Source: Burkholderiales bacterium
GTDB taxonomy: Bacteria > Pseudomonadota > Gammaproteobacteria > Burkholderiales > Burkholderiaceae_C
Direction: 5' to 3'
DNA: 64,000 nucleotides
Assembly: GCA_030604135.1 (NCBI GenBank)
Contig: JAUVWL010000008.1
Location: 1 to 64,000 of the forward strand
Below are positions 41,288 through 51,541 of the stretch, one piece after another. The notes under the pieces were generated by a model, which was not told the DNA's origin, ran no database searches, and saw only the letters and a program-made list of their open reading frames with translations. Positions within the stretch are counted from its first letter, which is position 1. Each line of letters begins with the position of its first letter. Both the position numbers and the translations under genes were made by a program.

Positions 41288-41467
41288 TCGGTGGATGGAG
41301 TGCGTTCAGCTCTTCGACCACCCGCTTAAGCAGTTTTTAGGGTTTGTTTAAGCGCAATTGAAGAACGGGCGAACGGCCCCGTTCCTAGACTTCCTGCGTG
41401 GACGGCGACGCATGGGGCGTTGCCGCCAGCGAAGCGAGGCGGACCGCGTCCGCCCAAGGAAGTCATC

Positions 41468-42208
41468 ATGCACATCGACCCAGCAGAAATGCACAAACTC
41501 GCCGAAGCGAGCAACCGCGCCGGCCGCGAAGATCTCTACGCCGGCATCCACAAGGCCTTGCGCGCCTACATGGCCGACACCCTGGTCGCCATCGGCCGCA
41601 CCGACCCGACCGATGCCGGGGAGGTCGTCGGCGCCGTCGATCGCGTCGTGGCCCTGCTGGCGCTGTGCGCCTCGCACGTGCACCACGAGAACGAGCACAT
41701 GCACCCGGCCATCGAGTCGCGTGCGCCCGGCGTCTCGGCTTCGGTGACCGGTGACCATGACGGACACCTGCACCACATCACCTGCCTGCGTGCGCAGGCC
41801 CAGGCGCTGCCCACCCTGTCCGAGGCGGAGCGCCCGGCCGCGCTGCACGTGCTCTACCTGGCCCTGGCCGGTTTCGTGGCCGAAAACTTCCAGCACATGC
41901 ACGTGGAGGAAACACGGCTGAACCAGGCGCTCTGGGCCCATTACGGCGACGACGAGCTGCGCGGGCTGCACGATGCCCTGGTGTCCACCATCGAGCCGCC
42001 CGAGATGATGCAGGTCATGCGCTGGATGCTGCCCAGCCTGAACGCGCCGCAGCGTCTGCAGGTGCTGCAGGGCATGCAGGCCTCGGCGCCTCCGCCGGCT
42101 TTCGAGGCCGTGCTCGACCTGGTGCAGCCGCTGCTGAGCCAGGGTGACTGGGCCAAGCTGATGGGCGGGCTCGGCCGTGGGCCGGTGCCCGGGCTGGTGC
42201 AGGCCTGA
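41468..42208 (+). CDS. Hemerythrin HHE-like protein
   Basis: HVHHENEHMHPAIE, DHDGHLHHITCL, ENFQHMHVEE metal-ligand pattern. Confidence 0.82.
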   Translation: MHIDPAEMHKLAEASNRAGREDLYAGIHKALRAYMADTLVAIGRTDPTDAGEVVGAVDRVVALLALCASHVHHENEHMHPAIESRAPGVSASVTGDHDGHLHHITCLRAQAQALPTLSEAERPAALHVLYLALAGFVAENFQHMHVEETRLNQALWAHYGDDELRGLHDALVSTIEPPEMMQVMRWMLPSLNAPQRLQVLQGMQASAPPPAFEAVLDLVQPLLSQGDWAKLMGGLGRGPVPGLVQA

Positions 42209-42217
42209 GCGGCTGTT

Positions 42218-43570
42218 TCAGTCCGGCGTTGACACCAGCTCCAGCCGGGCGGCCACACAAAGCCGGAACCGGCCCCGCCCGCTTTTCTCTATCGACAGGC
42301 CCCGGCCCTGTTCCTGCAGGCGGCGCGAGAGCAGCAGCAAGCGCGCCTCCAGGTTGTCGCTCACATCGGGCAGGCCCAGGTCCGGGTCCAGCCGCAACTC
42401 GCGGTTGCTGTAATCGCAGCGACCCGAGCGCTGGTGCTCGCGCAGTAGCTTCCACAGAATGGCGCCGGCCACCCCTTTGATCAGGTAGTCGTCGTTCAGG
42501 AAGACGCTGTTGTTGGCCTCGTAGTGGCGCACCCGCAGCTGCGGGCCGCTTGACGACGGGGCCCCCGGCAGCACCGCCAGGCTTTCGCCGGGCGGCGATT
42601 CGGGTTCTACGCGCATCAGGTCAATGGCCGCCGCCAGCTGGCCACCCAGCATCACCAGCAGGTCCTCGTCCTCAAAGCCGAAGCGCAGGTCCTCGGGGCT
42701 TTCGACGAACAGCACGCCCAGCGTCCGGCCACAGGAAATCAGGGGCACGGCCAGCTGGCTGTGGGGCGCGGCCAGGCCCGGGTAGGGAATCTCGGTCGCC
42801 TCGACCGGCACCAGACCCCGGTCGGCCATGCCTTGCCGAACGGCGTGCCCGTACAGGTAGGCGCTGGCCATGTGCATGATGCGGACCGGCACCCGCTCAC
42901 GCGCCGCCACCCCGATGACACCATCGCCCAGTGCGATCTCCGAGCCGACACCGGAGGTGGCGTAACCACAGCTGGCCACGGTGTACAGACGCTGGGTGTT
43001 TGGGTCCAGGATCAGCACCATGGCATGGCCGATGCCCAGGTCATCCTGCAGGCAGCGCAGCAGCGTGTCCAGGGCGCTGTCCAGCGAGGCCGCCTGCGAC
43101 AGCCGCGAGCTGGTCCGGCGCAGGGCCCCCAGCATGCCGCAGCGGCTGGGCAGCGCCGGTTGGGTCGCGCCAGGCACCGGTTCGACTTCCAGCACCTCGT
43201 AGATGTCCGAGCCCTGCAGCACGAACACGTCGGCCATGCCGGCGTGCGAGGCGATGCCGGCCAGCAAGGCCTTCATGCGCTCAAAGACAGGACCGGCCGT
43301 TTCCGTGCGCAGGTAGCGCAGATGCAGCCGATAGAACTGCGCCGTCACCGGGTGCAGCAGCAGCACCGTGGCCCGCGGGTGGGCCAGGATATTCTGGCGT
43401 GTCTTGTTGAAGAACTGGAACGACACCGCCACATGTTGCGCGTCCACATAGAACACCTGCGACAGGTAGGCCACATTGGGTGTGCCGTCGGCAGCCACGG
43501 TGGCGATCATCGACGGCACCACACCCTCCAGGCAGGGCCGCACGTCGTCCAGCGAAATGCCGCTGTTCAT
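42218..43570 (-). CDS. PNPOx-like + GAF + C-terminal winged-helix-like protein
   Basis: N-terminal flavin-binding split-barrel (MIATVAADGTPNVAYLSQVFYVD), GAF region, C-terminal YLIKGVAGAILWKLL... Confidence 0.75.
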   Translation of the reverse strand: MNSGISLDDVRPCLEGVVPSMIATVAADGTPNVAYLSQVFYVDAQHVAVSFQFFNKTRQNILAHPRATVLLLHPVTAQFYRLHLRYLRTETAGPVFERMKALLAGIASHAGMADVFVLQGSDIYEVLEVEPVPGATQPALPSRCGMLGALRRTSSRLSQAASLDSALDTLLRCLQDDLGIGHAMVLILDPNTQRLYTVASCGYATSGVGSEIALGDGVIGVAARERVPVRIMHMASAYLYGHAVRQGMADRGLVPVEATEIPYPGLAAPHSQLAVPLISCGRTLGVLFVESPEDLRFGFEDEDLLVMLGGQLAAAIDLMRVEPESPPGESLAVLPGAPSSSGPQLRVRHYEANNSVFLNDDYLIKGVAGAILWKLLREHQRSGRCDYSNRELRLDPDLGLPDVSDNLEARLLLLSRRLQEQGRGLSIEKSGRGRFRLCVAARLELVSTPD

Positions 43571-44064
43571 GCGCCTCCCAGGCGCTGGCCAGCCCTGGGG
43601 CCGGGTGTCTGGTCATAGGCCTGGCCCGGCGTGAATTCGATCGCGCTGACGTCCTCGATCCGGTGCGCCAGCATCGCCGCCGCGAAGTCGGCGCCGAAGC
43701 CGACCCGGGCCAGTTCGCCCTGCATGGCCTGCAGGTAGCGCTGCAGGCCGGACGCGTCGTCCGCGGTGGCCTCGCGCACGCGCGCCCGATCCGACTTGAC
43801 CTGCACCGAACGGTGGCTGTGCGGCTCGCTGAAGACCACCGCCACCCGGCCAGAACGCGCCACATCCTGCAACAGGCGAGCCGACTGCTGCCGGCTCAGA
43901 AACACGGTGATGCGCTGGCCATCGGCCGAGACCTCGCTGCCCACCGCCCGCATCAGGCTGGGTGACAGATCGACGCCGCTGGACGAGACGATCACAGACA
44001 CCCCGCGCCTCATCATGGCCAGTAGGTCCTGATCCAGCAGCGGGGCGGAAGCTTCGGTGTTCAC
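43567..44064 (-). CDS. Pyridoxamine 5'-phosphate oxidase-like protein
   Basis: Split-barrel pattern; ATGA overlap with the downstream gene. Confidence 0.75.
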   Translation of the reverse strand: MNTEASAPLLDQDLLAMMRRGVSVIVSSSGVDLSPSLMRAVGSEVSADGQRITVFLSRQQSARLLQDVARSGRVAVVFSEPHSHRSVQVKSDRARVREATADDASGLQRYLQAMQGELARVGFGADFAAAMLAHRIEDVSAIEFTPGQAYDQTPGPRAGQRLGGA

Positions 44065-44100
44065 GGGAAAGGTGACGGGCCCATGAGCACCGGATGATAG

Positions 44101-44607
44101 TCAGGCCCCAGCCACCCGACCAGCCCCCGCCGCCTGGGTCACCGACGGGTCGGTGTCCACCAGCTCCAGCGGATGGCGTTGCCCCGCCAGGTGGTCCTCG
44201 ATGCAGCGCAGCACCAGCGGGCTGCGGTGCCGGTCGGTGCTGGCCCGGACCTCGTCCGGCGTCATCCACAGTGTGCGCACGATGCCCTCGTCCAGCGGGC
44301 GGTCCGGGTCGAAGGTGCCCAGTTCGCCACAGAACGCAAAGCGCAGGTAGGTGATGTCCTCACCGGTGGCCGGTCGCTGGAAACGCGACAGGTAGACGCC
44401 GACCAGCGCGGTGGGTGTGAACCGATGGGCCGTCTCTTCCAGTGCCTCGCGGGCCACCGCCTGCTGCGGGCTCTCCCCCGGGTCCAGGTGTCCGGCCGGG
44501 TTGTTCAGCCGCAGACCCTCGGGCGTGTGCTCCTCCACCAGCAGATAGCGGCCTTCGCGTTCGACGATGGCCGCCACGGTGACACTGGGTTTCCAACGGG
44601 TGTTCAT
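44101..44607 (-). CDS. NUDIX hydrolase
   Basis: Nudix box GHLDPGESPQQAVAREALEETA. Confidence 0.92.
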   Translation of the reverse strand: MNTRWKPSVTVAAIVEREGRYLLVEEHTPEGLRLNNPAGHLDPGESPQQAVAREALEETAHRFTPTALVGVYLSRFQRPATGEDITYLRFAFCGELGTFDPDRPLDEGIVRTLWMTPDEVRASTDRHRSPLVLRCIEDHLAGQRHPLELVDTDPSVTQAAGAGRVAGA

Positions 44608-44849
44608 GGCTGCATTATGTGGCGGCTTGCATGAGGTTCCTTCAAACGGAAATCCTTGTTGCATGGTGAAAGCCCAGGGGCAACCCCGCTCCCCAAGGGA
44701 TCGGGTCGATTCCGGTAACGCGTTGAATGACAAGGGTTTTTGTGGGGCAGCGTTCGCGGTGGCATCGGTTAAGCTAGGCCGCCACTGACCAGCAACGAAC
44801 AAGACGAACGGCAAGCCATGAACGGTGCACCGGGGGCGGAGGGACGCCT

Positions 44850-45593
44850 GTGACACTCAGATCCAGCCTTGCGGCCACCCTGGCCGGGCTGCTGCTTGTC
44901 GTGTGCGGCCCCGGTCTCGCGTCCGAGGTGGTGGCGGTCGGACGGGTCAGCATCGCATTGCCCGGTCAAGGCTGGCAGGTGTATTCCGCCAGCGATTCAG
45001 GCAATGTCCTGTCAGGAGGCAACCTGACCCGGCAGCAGCAAACCGAGAGCAAGATCCTGCTGCGCCGGGCTGCGGACCAGACCATTGATGCGGTCTTGAT
45101 GGTGCGGGCGAACGTCACCGGCAAGGGGCGCTTCTCGAGAATTGTTTATCCCGATGCCCGCTGTGAGGGCGGGGCGGGCGCGTTTTCCGAAGGAGATGCG
45201 CCTGGGGCTACTGTGAGGTCCTTTCGTTGCCTCATGGTGTTGCCTACTGGCGCCGTGGGTGTGCCCGACGCCTTCTTCCAGAACATTCAGGGTGAGCTCC
45301 ATCGCGACGGGTGGAGGCTGGCTCCCGCCATGCACGTTGTGGTGGCAAAGCAGTATGCGCAGACCGGCGCCTTCGTGGATTTGATGGCCCTGGTGGTACC
45401 CGAAGCCTTGCCGGCGCTTCCCGGTGCCTCTGACCCTGCGATCGACGTCCTGCCGACCGGCGTGTCCGCCGCCAGCGTGCACTGGGGGCGCCAACTGCAG
45501 CAGGCCGTGACGGACAGCGTCTACAGTGTTCGTGGCCTGCTGCCGGTTCCTGAACTGCTCCTGCCTTCTGACGCGCCATCGCGCAGCCATTGA
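44850..45593 (+). CDS. Hypothetical secreted protein
   Basis: Signal peptide ending GLASEV; 247 aa; no family recognised. Confidence 0.6.
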   Translation: MTLRSSLAATLAGLLLVVCGPGLASEVVAVGRVSIALPGQGWQVYSASDSGNVLSGGNLTRQQQTESKILLRRAADQTIDAVLMVRANVTGKGRFSRIVYPDARCEGGAGAFSEGDAPGATVRSFRCLMVLPTGAVGVPDAFFQNIQGELHRDGWRLAPAMHVVVAKQYAQTGAFVDLMALVVPEALPALPGASDPAIDVLPTGVSAASVHWGRQLQQAVTDSVYSVRGLLPVPELLLPSDAPSRSH

Positions 45594-45626
45594 CCGAATT
45601 CCAACTAACCGACCGAGGACCTACCC

Positions 45627-47264
45627 ATGACTCCTGGCGCATCGACTGAAACCGCCTCGGCCAGCGCGGCCGTCCCCACCCCCCAGCGCATCGGCATCCC
45701 GCGCGAAGTTTTTCCGGGCGAGAAACGCGTCGCGACGGTGCCCGACGTGGTGACCAAGCTGGTCAAACTGGGCTTTGGCGTGGTGGTGGAGACCGGTGCC
45801 GGTGAACTGGCCGACCTGTCAGACGACGCCTACCGCGAGGCCGGCGCCAGCATCGCCGGGTCCGCCGCCGAGCTGTGGAGTGGCAGCGACATCGTCTTCA
45901 AGGTGCGCCCGCCCACCGCCGACGAGGTGGCGCTGATGCACGCAGGGCAGACCCTGATCGGCTTTGTCTGGCCGGCTCAGAACCCGGATCTGATGCAGCA
46001 GCTGGCGGCCCGCAGGGTCACGGTGCTCGCCATCGACTGCCTGCCGCGCACGCTCAGCCGTGCGCAGAAGATGGACGCGCTGACCTCCATGGCCGGCGTG
46101 AGCGGCTACCGCGCGGTGGTCGAGGCGGCCAACGCCTTCGGTCGCTTCTTCAATGGCCAGATCACCGCCGCGGGCAAGGTGCCGCCGGCCAAGGTGTTCA
46201 TTGCCGGCGCCGGCGTGGCGGGCCTGGCCGCCATCGGTGCGGCGGCCAGCCTGGGTGCCATCGTGCGCGCCAACGACACCCGCGCCGAGGTGGCCGACCA
46301 GGTCGTCTCGCTCGGTGGCGAGTTCGTCAAGGTCGACTACGAGGAAGAGGGCTCGGGCGGCGGCGGCTATGCCAAGGTCATGAGCGAAGGCTTCCAGGCC
46401 GCGCAGCGCGAGATGTACGCGCAACAGGCCAAGGAGTGCGACATCATCATCACCACTGCCCTCATCCCGGGCAAGCCGGCGCCACGCCTGATCACCGCCG
46501 AGATGGTGCGCAGCATGAAGCCCGGCAGCGTGATTGTCGACATGGCGGCCGAGCAGGGCGGCAACTGCGAACTCACCGAACCCGGCAAGGCCGTCGTCAA
46601 ACACGGGGTGACCATCGTCGGCTACACCGACCTGGCCTCGCGCATGGCGCGCCAGTCGTCCACGCTGTACGGCACCAACCTGCTGCGCCTGACCGAGGAA
46701 CTGTGCAAGACCAAGGACGGTGTCATCAACGTCAACATGGACGACGACGCCATCCGTGGCCTGACCGTCATCAAGAACGGCGAGATCACCTGGCCGGCCC
46801 CGCCGCTGGCGCCGGCGGCACCCAAGCCGGCCGCCAAGCCGGCGGCAGCGGTCGCCGAGAAGAAGGGCGGGCATGGGCATGGCAGCTCTGGCCCCTTGCC
46901 GGCCAAGTCGCTGGCCATCATCTTCGGCCTGGGCGCGGTGGCTTTCTGGTTCATCGGTGCCTACGCGCCGGCGGCCTTCCTGGGTCACTTCACCGTGTTC
47001 GTGCTGGCCTGTTTCATCGGCTACATGGTGGTGTGGAACGTGACCCCCGCGCTGCACACCCCGCTCATGAGCGTGACCAACGCCATCTCCAGCATCATCG
47101 CCATCGGCGCGCTGATCCAGATTGCCCCGCCGGACGCCACCGCCGGCGGCCGGCCGGATGAGCTGATCCGCTGGCTGGCCTTTGTCGGCGTGCTGGTCAC
47201 CGCCATCAACATGTTCGGCGGCTTCTCGGTGACGCGCCGCATGCTCGCCATGTTCCGCAAGTAA
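45627..47264 (+). CDS. pntA: NAD(P) transhydrogenase subunit alpha (fused PntAA+PntAB)
   Basis: [21 protein letters not shown]-terminal TM helices after an Ala/Pro/Lys linker. Confidence 0.95.
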   Translation: MTPGASTETASASAAVPTPQRIGIPREVFPGEKRVATVPDVVTKLVKLGFGVVVETGAGELADLSDDAYREAGASIAGSAAELWSGSDIVFKVRPPTADEVALMHAGQTLIGFVWPAQNPDLMQQLAARRVTVLAIDCLPRTLSRAQKMDALTSMAGVSGYRAVVEAANAFGRFFNGQITAAGKVPPAKVFIAGAGVAGLAAIGAAASLGAIVRANDTRAEVADQVVSLGGEFVKVDYEEEGSGGGGYAKVMSEGFQAAQREMYAQQAKECDIIITTALIPGKPAPRLITAEMVRSMKPGSVIVDMAAEQGGNCELTEPGKAVVKHGVTIVGYTDLASRMARQSSTLYGTNLLRLTEELCKTKDGVINVNMDDDAIRGLTVIKNGEITWPAPPLAPAAPKPAAKPAAAVAEKKGGHGHGSSGPLPAKSLAIIFGLGAVAFWFIGAYAPAAFLGHFTVFVLACFIGYMVVWNVTPALHTPLMSVTNAISSIIAIGALIQIAPPDATAGGRPDELIRWLAFVGVLVTAINMFGGFSVTRRMLAMFRK

Positions 47265-47290
47265 AACAACAAGAACCCCGAAAGACGATC

Positions 47291-48709
47291 ATGTCCCAAA
47301 GTCTCACCACGGTGGTCTACCTCGGCGCCGCCATCCTGTTCATCCTGAGCCTGGGTGGCCTGTCCAACCCGGAAACCTCGCGACGCGGCAACCTGTACGG
47401 CATCATCGGTATGACCCTGGCCGTGCTGGCCACCATCTTTGGCCCGCGCGTCAGCGCTGCCGGCATCCCCTGGATCCTGGTGGCGCTGGTCATCGGCGCC
47501 AGCATCGGCCTGTACGCGGCCAAAGTGGTCAAGATGACCCAGATGCCCGAGCTGGTGGCGCTCATGCACAGCCTGGTTGGCCTGGCCGCCTGCCTGGTCG
47601 GATTTGCCAGCTACGTCGACACCTCCATCCAGTACGAAGGGGCCGAAAAGGTCATTCACGATGTCGAGATCTACATCGGCATCCTGATTGGCGCGGTCAC
47701 GTTCTCGGGTTCGCTCATCGCCTTTGGCAAGCTCTCGGGCAAGATCGGCGGCAAGCCCTTGCTGCTGCCAGCGCGCCACTGGCTCAACCTGATCGCCCTG
47801 CTGGTGGTGATCTGGTACGGCCGCGAGTTCATCCGGGTCGACAGCGTGGCCGACGGCATGCTGCCGCTGGCGGTCATGACGGTGCTCGCACTGCTGTTCG
47901 GCATCCACATGGTCATGGCCATCGGCGGTGCCGACATGCCGGTGGTGGTGTCCATGCTCAACAGCTACTCTGGCTGGGCGGCGGCGGCCACCGGCTTCAT
48001 GCTCAGCAACGACCTGCTGATCGTCACCGGTGCCCTGGTCGGCTCCTCGGGTGCCATCCTGTCCTACATCATGTGCAACGCGATGAACCGCAACTTCATC
48101 AGCGTGATCGCAGGTGGCTTTGGCAGTGGCGGTGGCAAGCCGGCCGCCAAGGCCGACGGCGGCGCCGCCGAGCCGCAGGGCGAGGTGTCGCCGGTCAGCG
48201 CCACCGAGACCGCCGAGATGCTGCGCGAAGCCAAGAACGTGATCATCGTCCCTGGCTACGGCATGGCGGTGGCCCAGGCCCAGCACACGGTGTTCGAGAT
48301 CACCCGCACGCTGCGCGAGAAGGGCGTGAACGTGCGCTTCGGCATCCACCCGGTGGCCGGCCGCATGCCCGGCCACATGAACGTGCTGCTGGCCGAAGCC
48401 AAGGTGCCCTACGACATCGTGTTCGAGATGGACGAACTCAACGAGGACTTCCCGGACACCGACGTGGCCATGGTCATCGGCGCCAACGACATCGTCAACC
48501 CGGCCGCCCAGGACGACCCCACCAGCCCGATCGCCGGCATGCCGGTGCTCGAAGTCTGGAAGGCCCGCACCAGCATCGTCATGAAGCGCTCCATGGCCTC
48601 GGGCTATGCGGGCGTTGACAACCCGCTGTTCTACAAGGACAACAACCGCATGCTGTTTGGCGACGCCAAGAAGATGCTGGACGAAATCCTGGTGGCGCTC
48701 AAGAGCTGA
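47291..48709 (+). CDS. pntB: NAD(P) transhydrogenase subunit beta
   Basis: [39 protein letters not shown]. Confidence 0.96.
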   Translation: MSQSLTTVVYLGAAILFILSLGGLSNPETSRRGNLYGIIGMTLAVLATIFGPRVSAAGIPWILVALVIGASIGLYAAKVVKMTQMPELVALMHSLVGLAACLVGFASYVDTSIQYEGAEKVIHDVEIYIGILIGAVTFSGSLIAFGKLSGKIGGKPLLLPARHWLNLIALLVVIWYGREFIRVDSVADGMLPLAVMTVLALLFGIHMVMAIGGADMPVVVSMLNSYSGWAAAATGFMLSNDLLIVTGALVGSSGAILSYIMCNAMNRNFISVIAGGFGSGGGKPAAKADGGAAEPQGEVSPVSATETAEMLREAKNVIIVPGYGMAVAQAQHTVFEITRTLREKGVNVRFGIHPVAGRMPGHMNVLLAEAKVPYDIVFEMDELNEDFPDTDVAMVIGANDIVNPAAQDDPTSPIAGMPVLEVWKARTSIVMKRSMASGYAGVDNPLFYKDNNRMLFGDAKKMLDEILVALKS

Positions 48710-48761
48710 CCGGGCACAGCCGGGCACAGCCGGGCGCTTCGGGCCCGGCAGCAACTGAAGG

Positions 48762-48790
48762 GGCGGTCCTTGGGGTCCGCCTTGTTTTTT
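48762..48790 (+). terminator. Intrinsic terminator after pntAB
   Basis: GGCGGTCC-TTGG-GGTCCGCC then TTGTTTTTT. Confidence 0.7.
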
Positions 48791-48942
48791 GTAGCGCTGG
48801 TTGAACTCCCGCCGCAGTCCCGTGAGTCGCGTCAGTTTCAGGTCAGGGTAAAACACGATCGCCAGGCCCATGATGGTTGGGCCAGAATGTGCGGTTGCCG
48901 TCCGTTGGAACGGCCGCCTGAACAACATCCATGGAGATCCGA

Positions 48943-50631
48943 ATGAGCGCAGCAACGGCTGAACGTCCCTGGCTGGGAGCCTATCCGCCCGGCGTGCCTG
49001 CCGATATCGACGTCGACCAGTACCCCTCGCTGGTCCACCTGATGGAAGAGAGCTTCCAGACGTTCGCCAGCCGGCCGGCCTACAGCTTCATGGGCAAGGA
49101 GCTGACCTATGCACAGGTGGACAGCCTGTCGCAGGCTTTTGCCGCCTACCTGCAGGGCCTGGGTCTGGCCAAGGGCGATCGCGTCGCCATCATGATGCCC
49201 AACGTGCCGCAGTACCCGGTGGCCGTCGCCGCCATATTGCGGGCAGGCCTGGTGGTGGTGAACGTCAACCCCCTGTACACCGCGCGCGAACTGGAACACC
49301 AGCTCAAGGATTCGGGTGCCAAGGCCATCGTCATCGTGGAGAACTTTGCCCACACGCTGCAACAATGCATCGGCCAGACACCGGTCAAGCACGTGGTGCT
49401 GGCCGCCATGGGCGACCTGCTGGGCCTGCTCAAGGGCAGCATCGTCAACTACGTGGTGCGCAACGTCAAGAAGATGGTGCCCACTTTCAACCTGCCGCAG
49501 GCGGTTCGTTTCAACGAGGCCATCGCCCGCGGCACCAAGGGCAGCCTCAAGCGCCCCGAGCTCAAACCCGACGACGTGGCCGTGTTGCAGTACACGGGTG
49601 GAACCACTGGTGTGTCCAAGGGTGCGGTGCTGCTGCACCGCAACGTGATCGCCAACGCGCTGCAATCCGAGGCATGGAACGACCCGGTCATGAAGCAGAT
49701 CCCGGCCGGCGAGCAACCGACCAGCATCTGCGCGCTGCCGCTCTATCACATCTTCGCCTTCACGGTGAACATGGTCCTGGGCATGCGCACCGGTGGCAAG
49801 ACCATCCTGATTCCCAACCCGCGTGACCTGCCCGCCGTGCTCAAGGAGCTGAGCAAGCACACGTTCCACAGCTTTCCGGCGGTGAACACCCTGTTCAACG
49901 GCCTGGCCAATCACCCGGATTTCAATACCGTCAACTGGAGGAACCTCAAGGTTTCGGTGGGTGGGGGCATGGCGGTGCAGAGCGCGGTGGCCCGGCTTTG
50001 GCTGGAGAAGACCGGCTGCCCGATCTGCGAGGGCTACGGCCTGTCCGAGACCAGCCCCTCGGCCAGTTGCAACCCCGTCACCGCCACCGAGTTCAGCGGC
50101 ACCATCGGCGTGCCGCTGCCCAACACCTGGATGAAGTGTGTGGATGACGATGGCCGCGAGGTGCCAATGGGTCAGCCAGGCGAGATCGCGATCAAGGGGC
50201 CGCAGGTCATGGCCGGATACTGGCAGCGTCCCGACGAGACCGCCAAGGTCATGACCGCGGATGGCTACTTCAGGACCGGCGACGTGGGTGTGATGGATGG
50301 GCGGGGTTACTTCAGGATCGTCGACCGCAAGAAGGACATGGTGCTGGTCAGCGGCTTCAACGTCTACCCCAACGAGGTCGAGGACGTGGTGGCGCAGATG
50401 CCCGGCGTCATGGAGTGTGCCGTGGTCGGCGTGCCCGACGAGAAGTCGGGCGAGGCGGTCAAGCTGGTCATCGTGAGGAAGGACCCCGGCCTGACCGAAC
50501 CCCAGGTGCGCGACTACTGCAAGGAGAACCTCACCGGCTACAAGCAGCCCAAGGTGGTGGAGTTCCGCACCGAACTGCCCAAGACCCCGGTCGGCAAGAT
50601 CCTGCGCCGCGAACTGCGCGACAAGGCGTGA
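48943..50631 (+). CDS. fadD: Long-chain fatty acid-CoA ligase
   Basis: YTGGTTGVSKGAVL AMP-binding motif; C-terminal KILRREL. Confidence 0.94.
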   Translation: MSAATAERPWLGAYPPGVPADIDVDQYPSLVHLMEESFQTFASRPAYSFMGKELTYAQVDSLSQAFAAYLQGLGLAKGDRVAIMMPNVPQYPVAVAAILRAGLVVVNVNPLYTARELEHQLKDSGAKAIVIVENFAHTLQQCIGQTPVKHVVLAAMGDLLGLLKGSIVNYVVRNVKKMVPTFNLPQAVRFNEAIARGTKGSLKRPELKPDDVAVLQYTGGTTGVSKGAVLLHRNVIANALQSEAWNDPVMKQIPAGEQPTSICALPLYHIFAFTVNMVLGMRTGGKTILIPNPRDLPAVLKELSKHTFHSFPAVNTLFNGLANHPDFNTVNWRNLKVSVGGGMAVQSAVARLWLEKTGCPICEGYGLSETSPSASCNPVTATEFSGTIGVPLPNTWMKCVDDDGREVPMGQPGEIAIKGPQVMAGYWQRPDETAKVMTADGYFRTGDVGVMDGRGYFRIVDRKKDMVLVSGFNVYPNEVEDVVAQMPGVMECAVVGVPDEKSGEAVKLVIVRKDPGLTEPQVRDYCKENLTGYKQPKVVEFRTELPKTPVGKILRRELRDKA

Positions 50632-51377
50632 AGCGAACCGCCATCGTCTCGGCCCTGCACGACGAACTGGCCAGCGTGCTTGCGCTGATGCCCGACGAGC
50701 ACCGGCAGCTCGTCGGCGGCCGCGAGTTCTGGGTCGGCCACCTGCATGGCCAGGACGTGGTGGCGGTGCTCAGCGGCATCGGAAAGGTGGCGGCGGCCAC
50801 CACCGCCACGCTCCTGGTTCAGCGTTTCGGCGTGCAGCGCATCGTCTTCACCGGCGTGGCCGGTGGTCTGGGGTCGGGTGTGAAGGTGGGCGACGTGGTG
50901 CTGGCGCGCAGCTTCCTGCAGCATGACATGGATGCCTCGCCGCTGTTTCCTCGTCACGAGGTCCCGCAGTACGGTCGGGCCCGATTCGAGGCCGACGAAG
51001 CCCTGGCCGACGCGCTGGAACTGGCCTGCGAGCGCATGCTGAAGACCCTGCCTGGCCAGTTGCCCCACGCCACCGTCCAGGCCTTTGGCCTGCAGTCGCC
51101 GCGACTGCACCAGGGTTTGCTGCTCAGCGGCGACCGCTTCGTGGCCACCACGGCCGAAAGCCAGGCCCTGCAGCGCGAACTGCCCGAGGCCCTGGCGGTC
51201 GAGATGGAGGGCGCGGCCTTTGCCCAGGTGTGCCACGACTTCGGTGTGCCGCTGGCGGTGGTGCGCACCATCTCCGACCGGGCCGACGACCTGGCCCACG
51301 TCGATTTTCCAAGCTTTCTGCGCGAAGTGGCCAGTCGCTACAGCGGCGCCGTCATCGAGGCCTTGTTCAACTATTGA
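50628..51377 (+). CDS. 5'-methylthioadenosine/S-adenosylhomocysteine nucleosidase
   Basis: TGVAGGLGSGVKVGDVVLA, VEMEGAAFAQVC, RTISDRAD; GTGA overlap with fadD. Confidence 0.9.
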   Translation: MKRTAIVSALHDELASVLALMPDEHRQLVGGREFWVGHLHGQDVVAVLSGIGKVAAATTATLLVQRFGVQRIVFTGVAGGLGSGVKVGDVVLARSFLQHDMDASPLFPRHEVPQYGRARFEADEALADALELACERMLKTLPGQLPHATVQAFGLQSPRLHQGLLLSGDRFVATTAESQALQRELPEALAVEMEGAAFAQVCHDFGVPLAVVRTISDRADDLAHVDFPSFLREVASRYSGAVIEALFNY

Positions 51378-51397
51378 TGCCTGTTTGTATCGCCTGC

Positions 51398-51540
51398 TCG
51401 TCGCTCCCGCGCACCGAGAGTCCATGTGGGCTCGCCAGGGTGATGGACGGCCGTGGACTCCCGCGTGCGCGGGAGTGACGGCAAGCAACCCGCGCAGCGG
51501 CGGAGCGTCGGGGCAACAGTTTCAGCGTGGGGGCTCTGCC
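51398..51540. repeat. Composite REP/BIME-like repeat locus A
   Basis: Inverted REP units CGTCGCTCCCGCGCACCGAGAGTCCATGTGG and GTGGACTCCCGCGTGCGCGGGAGTGACG, then GCAAGCAACCCGCGCAGCGGCGGAGCG...GTGGGGGC. Confidence 0.75.
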
Positions 51541-51541
51541 C

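Noticed and set aside
48711-48735. Tandem CGGGCACAGC x2 plus partial after pntB
   Set aside because: Only two and a half copies of 10 bp; too short for CRISPR or an iteron array, and next to an ordinary terminator.
47021-48955. 644-aa minus-strand ORF antisense to pntB
   Set aside because: Shadow ORF, His/Asp-rich repetitive composition; pntB is unambiguous on the plus strand.
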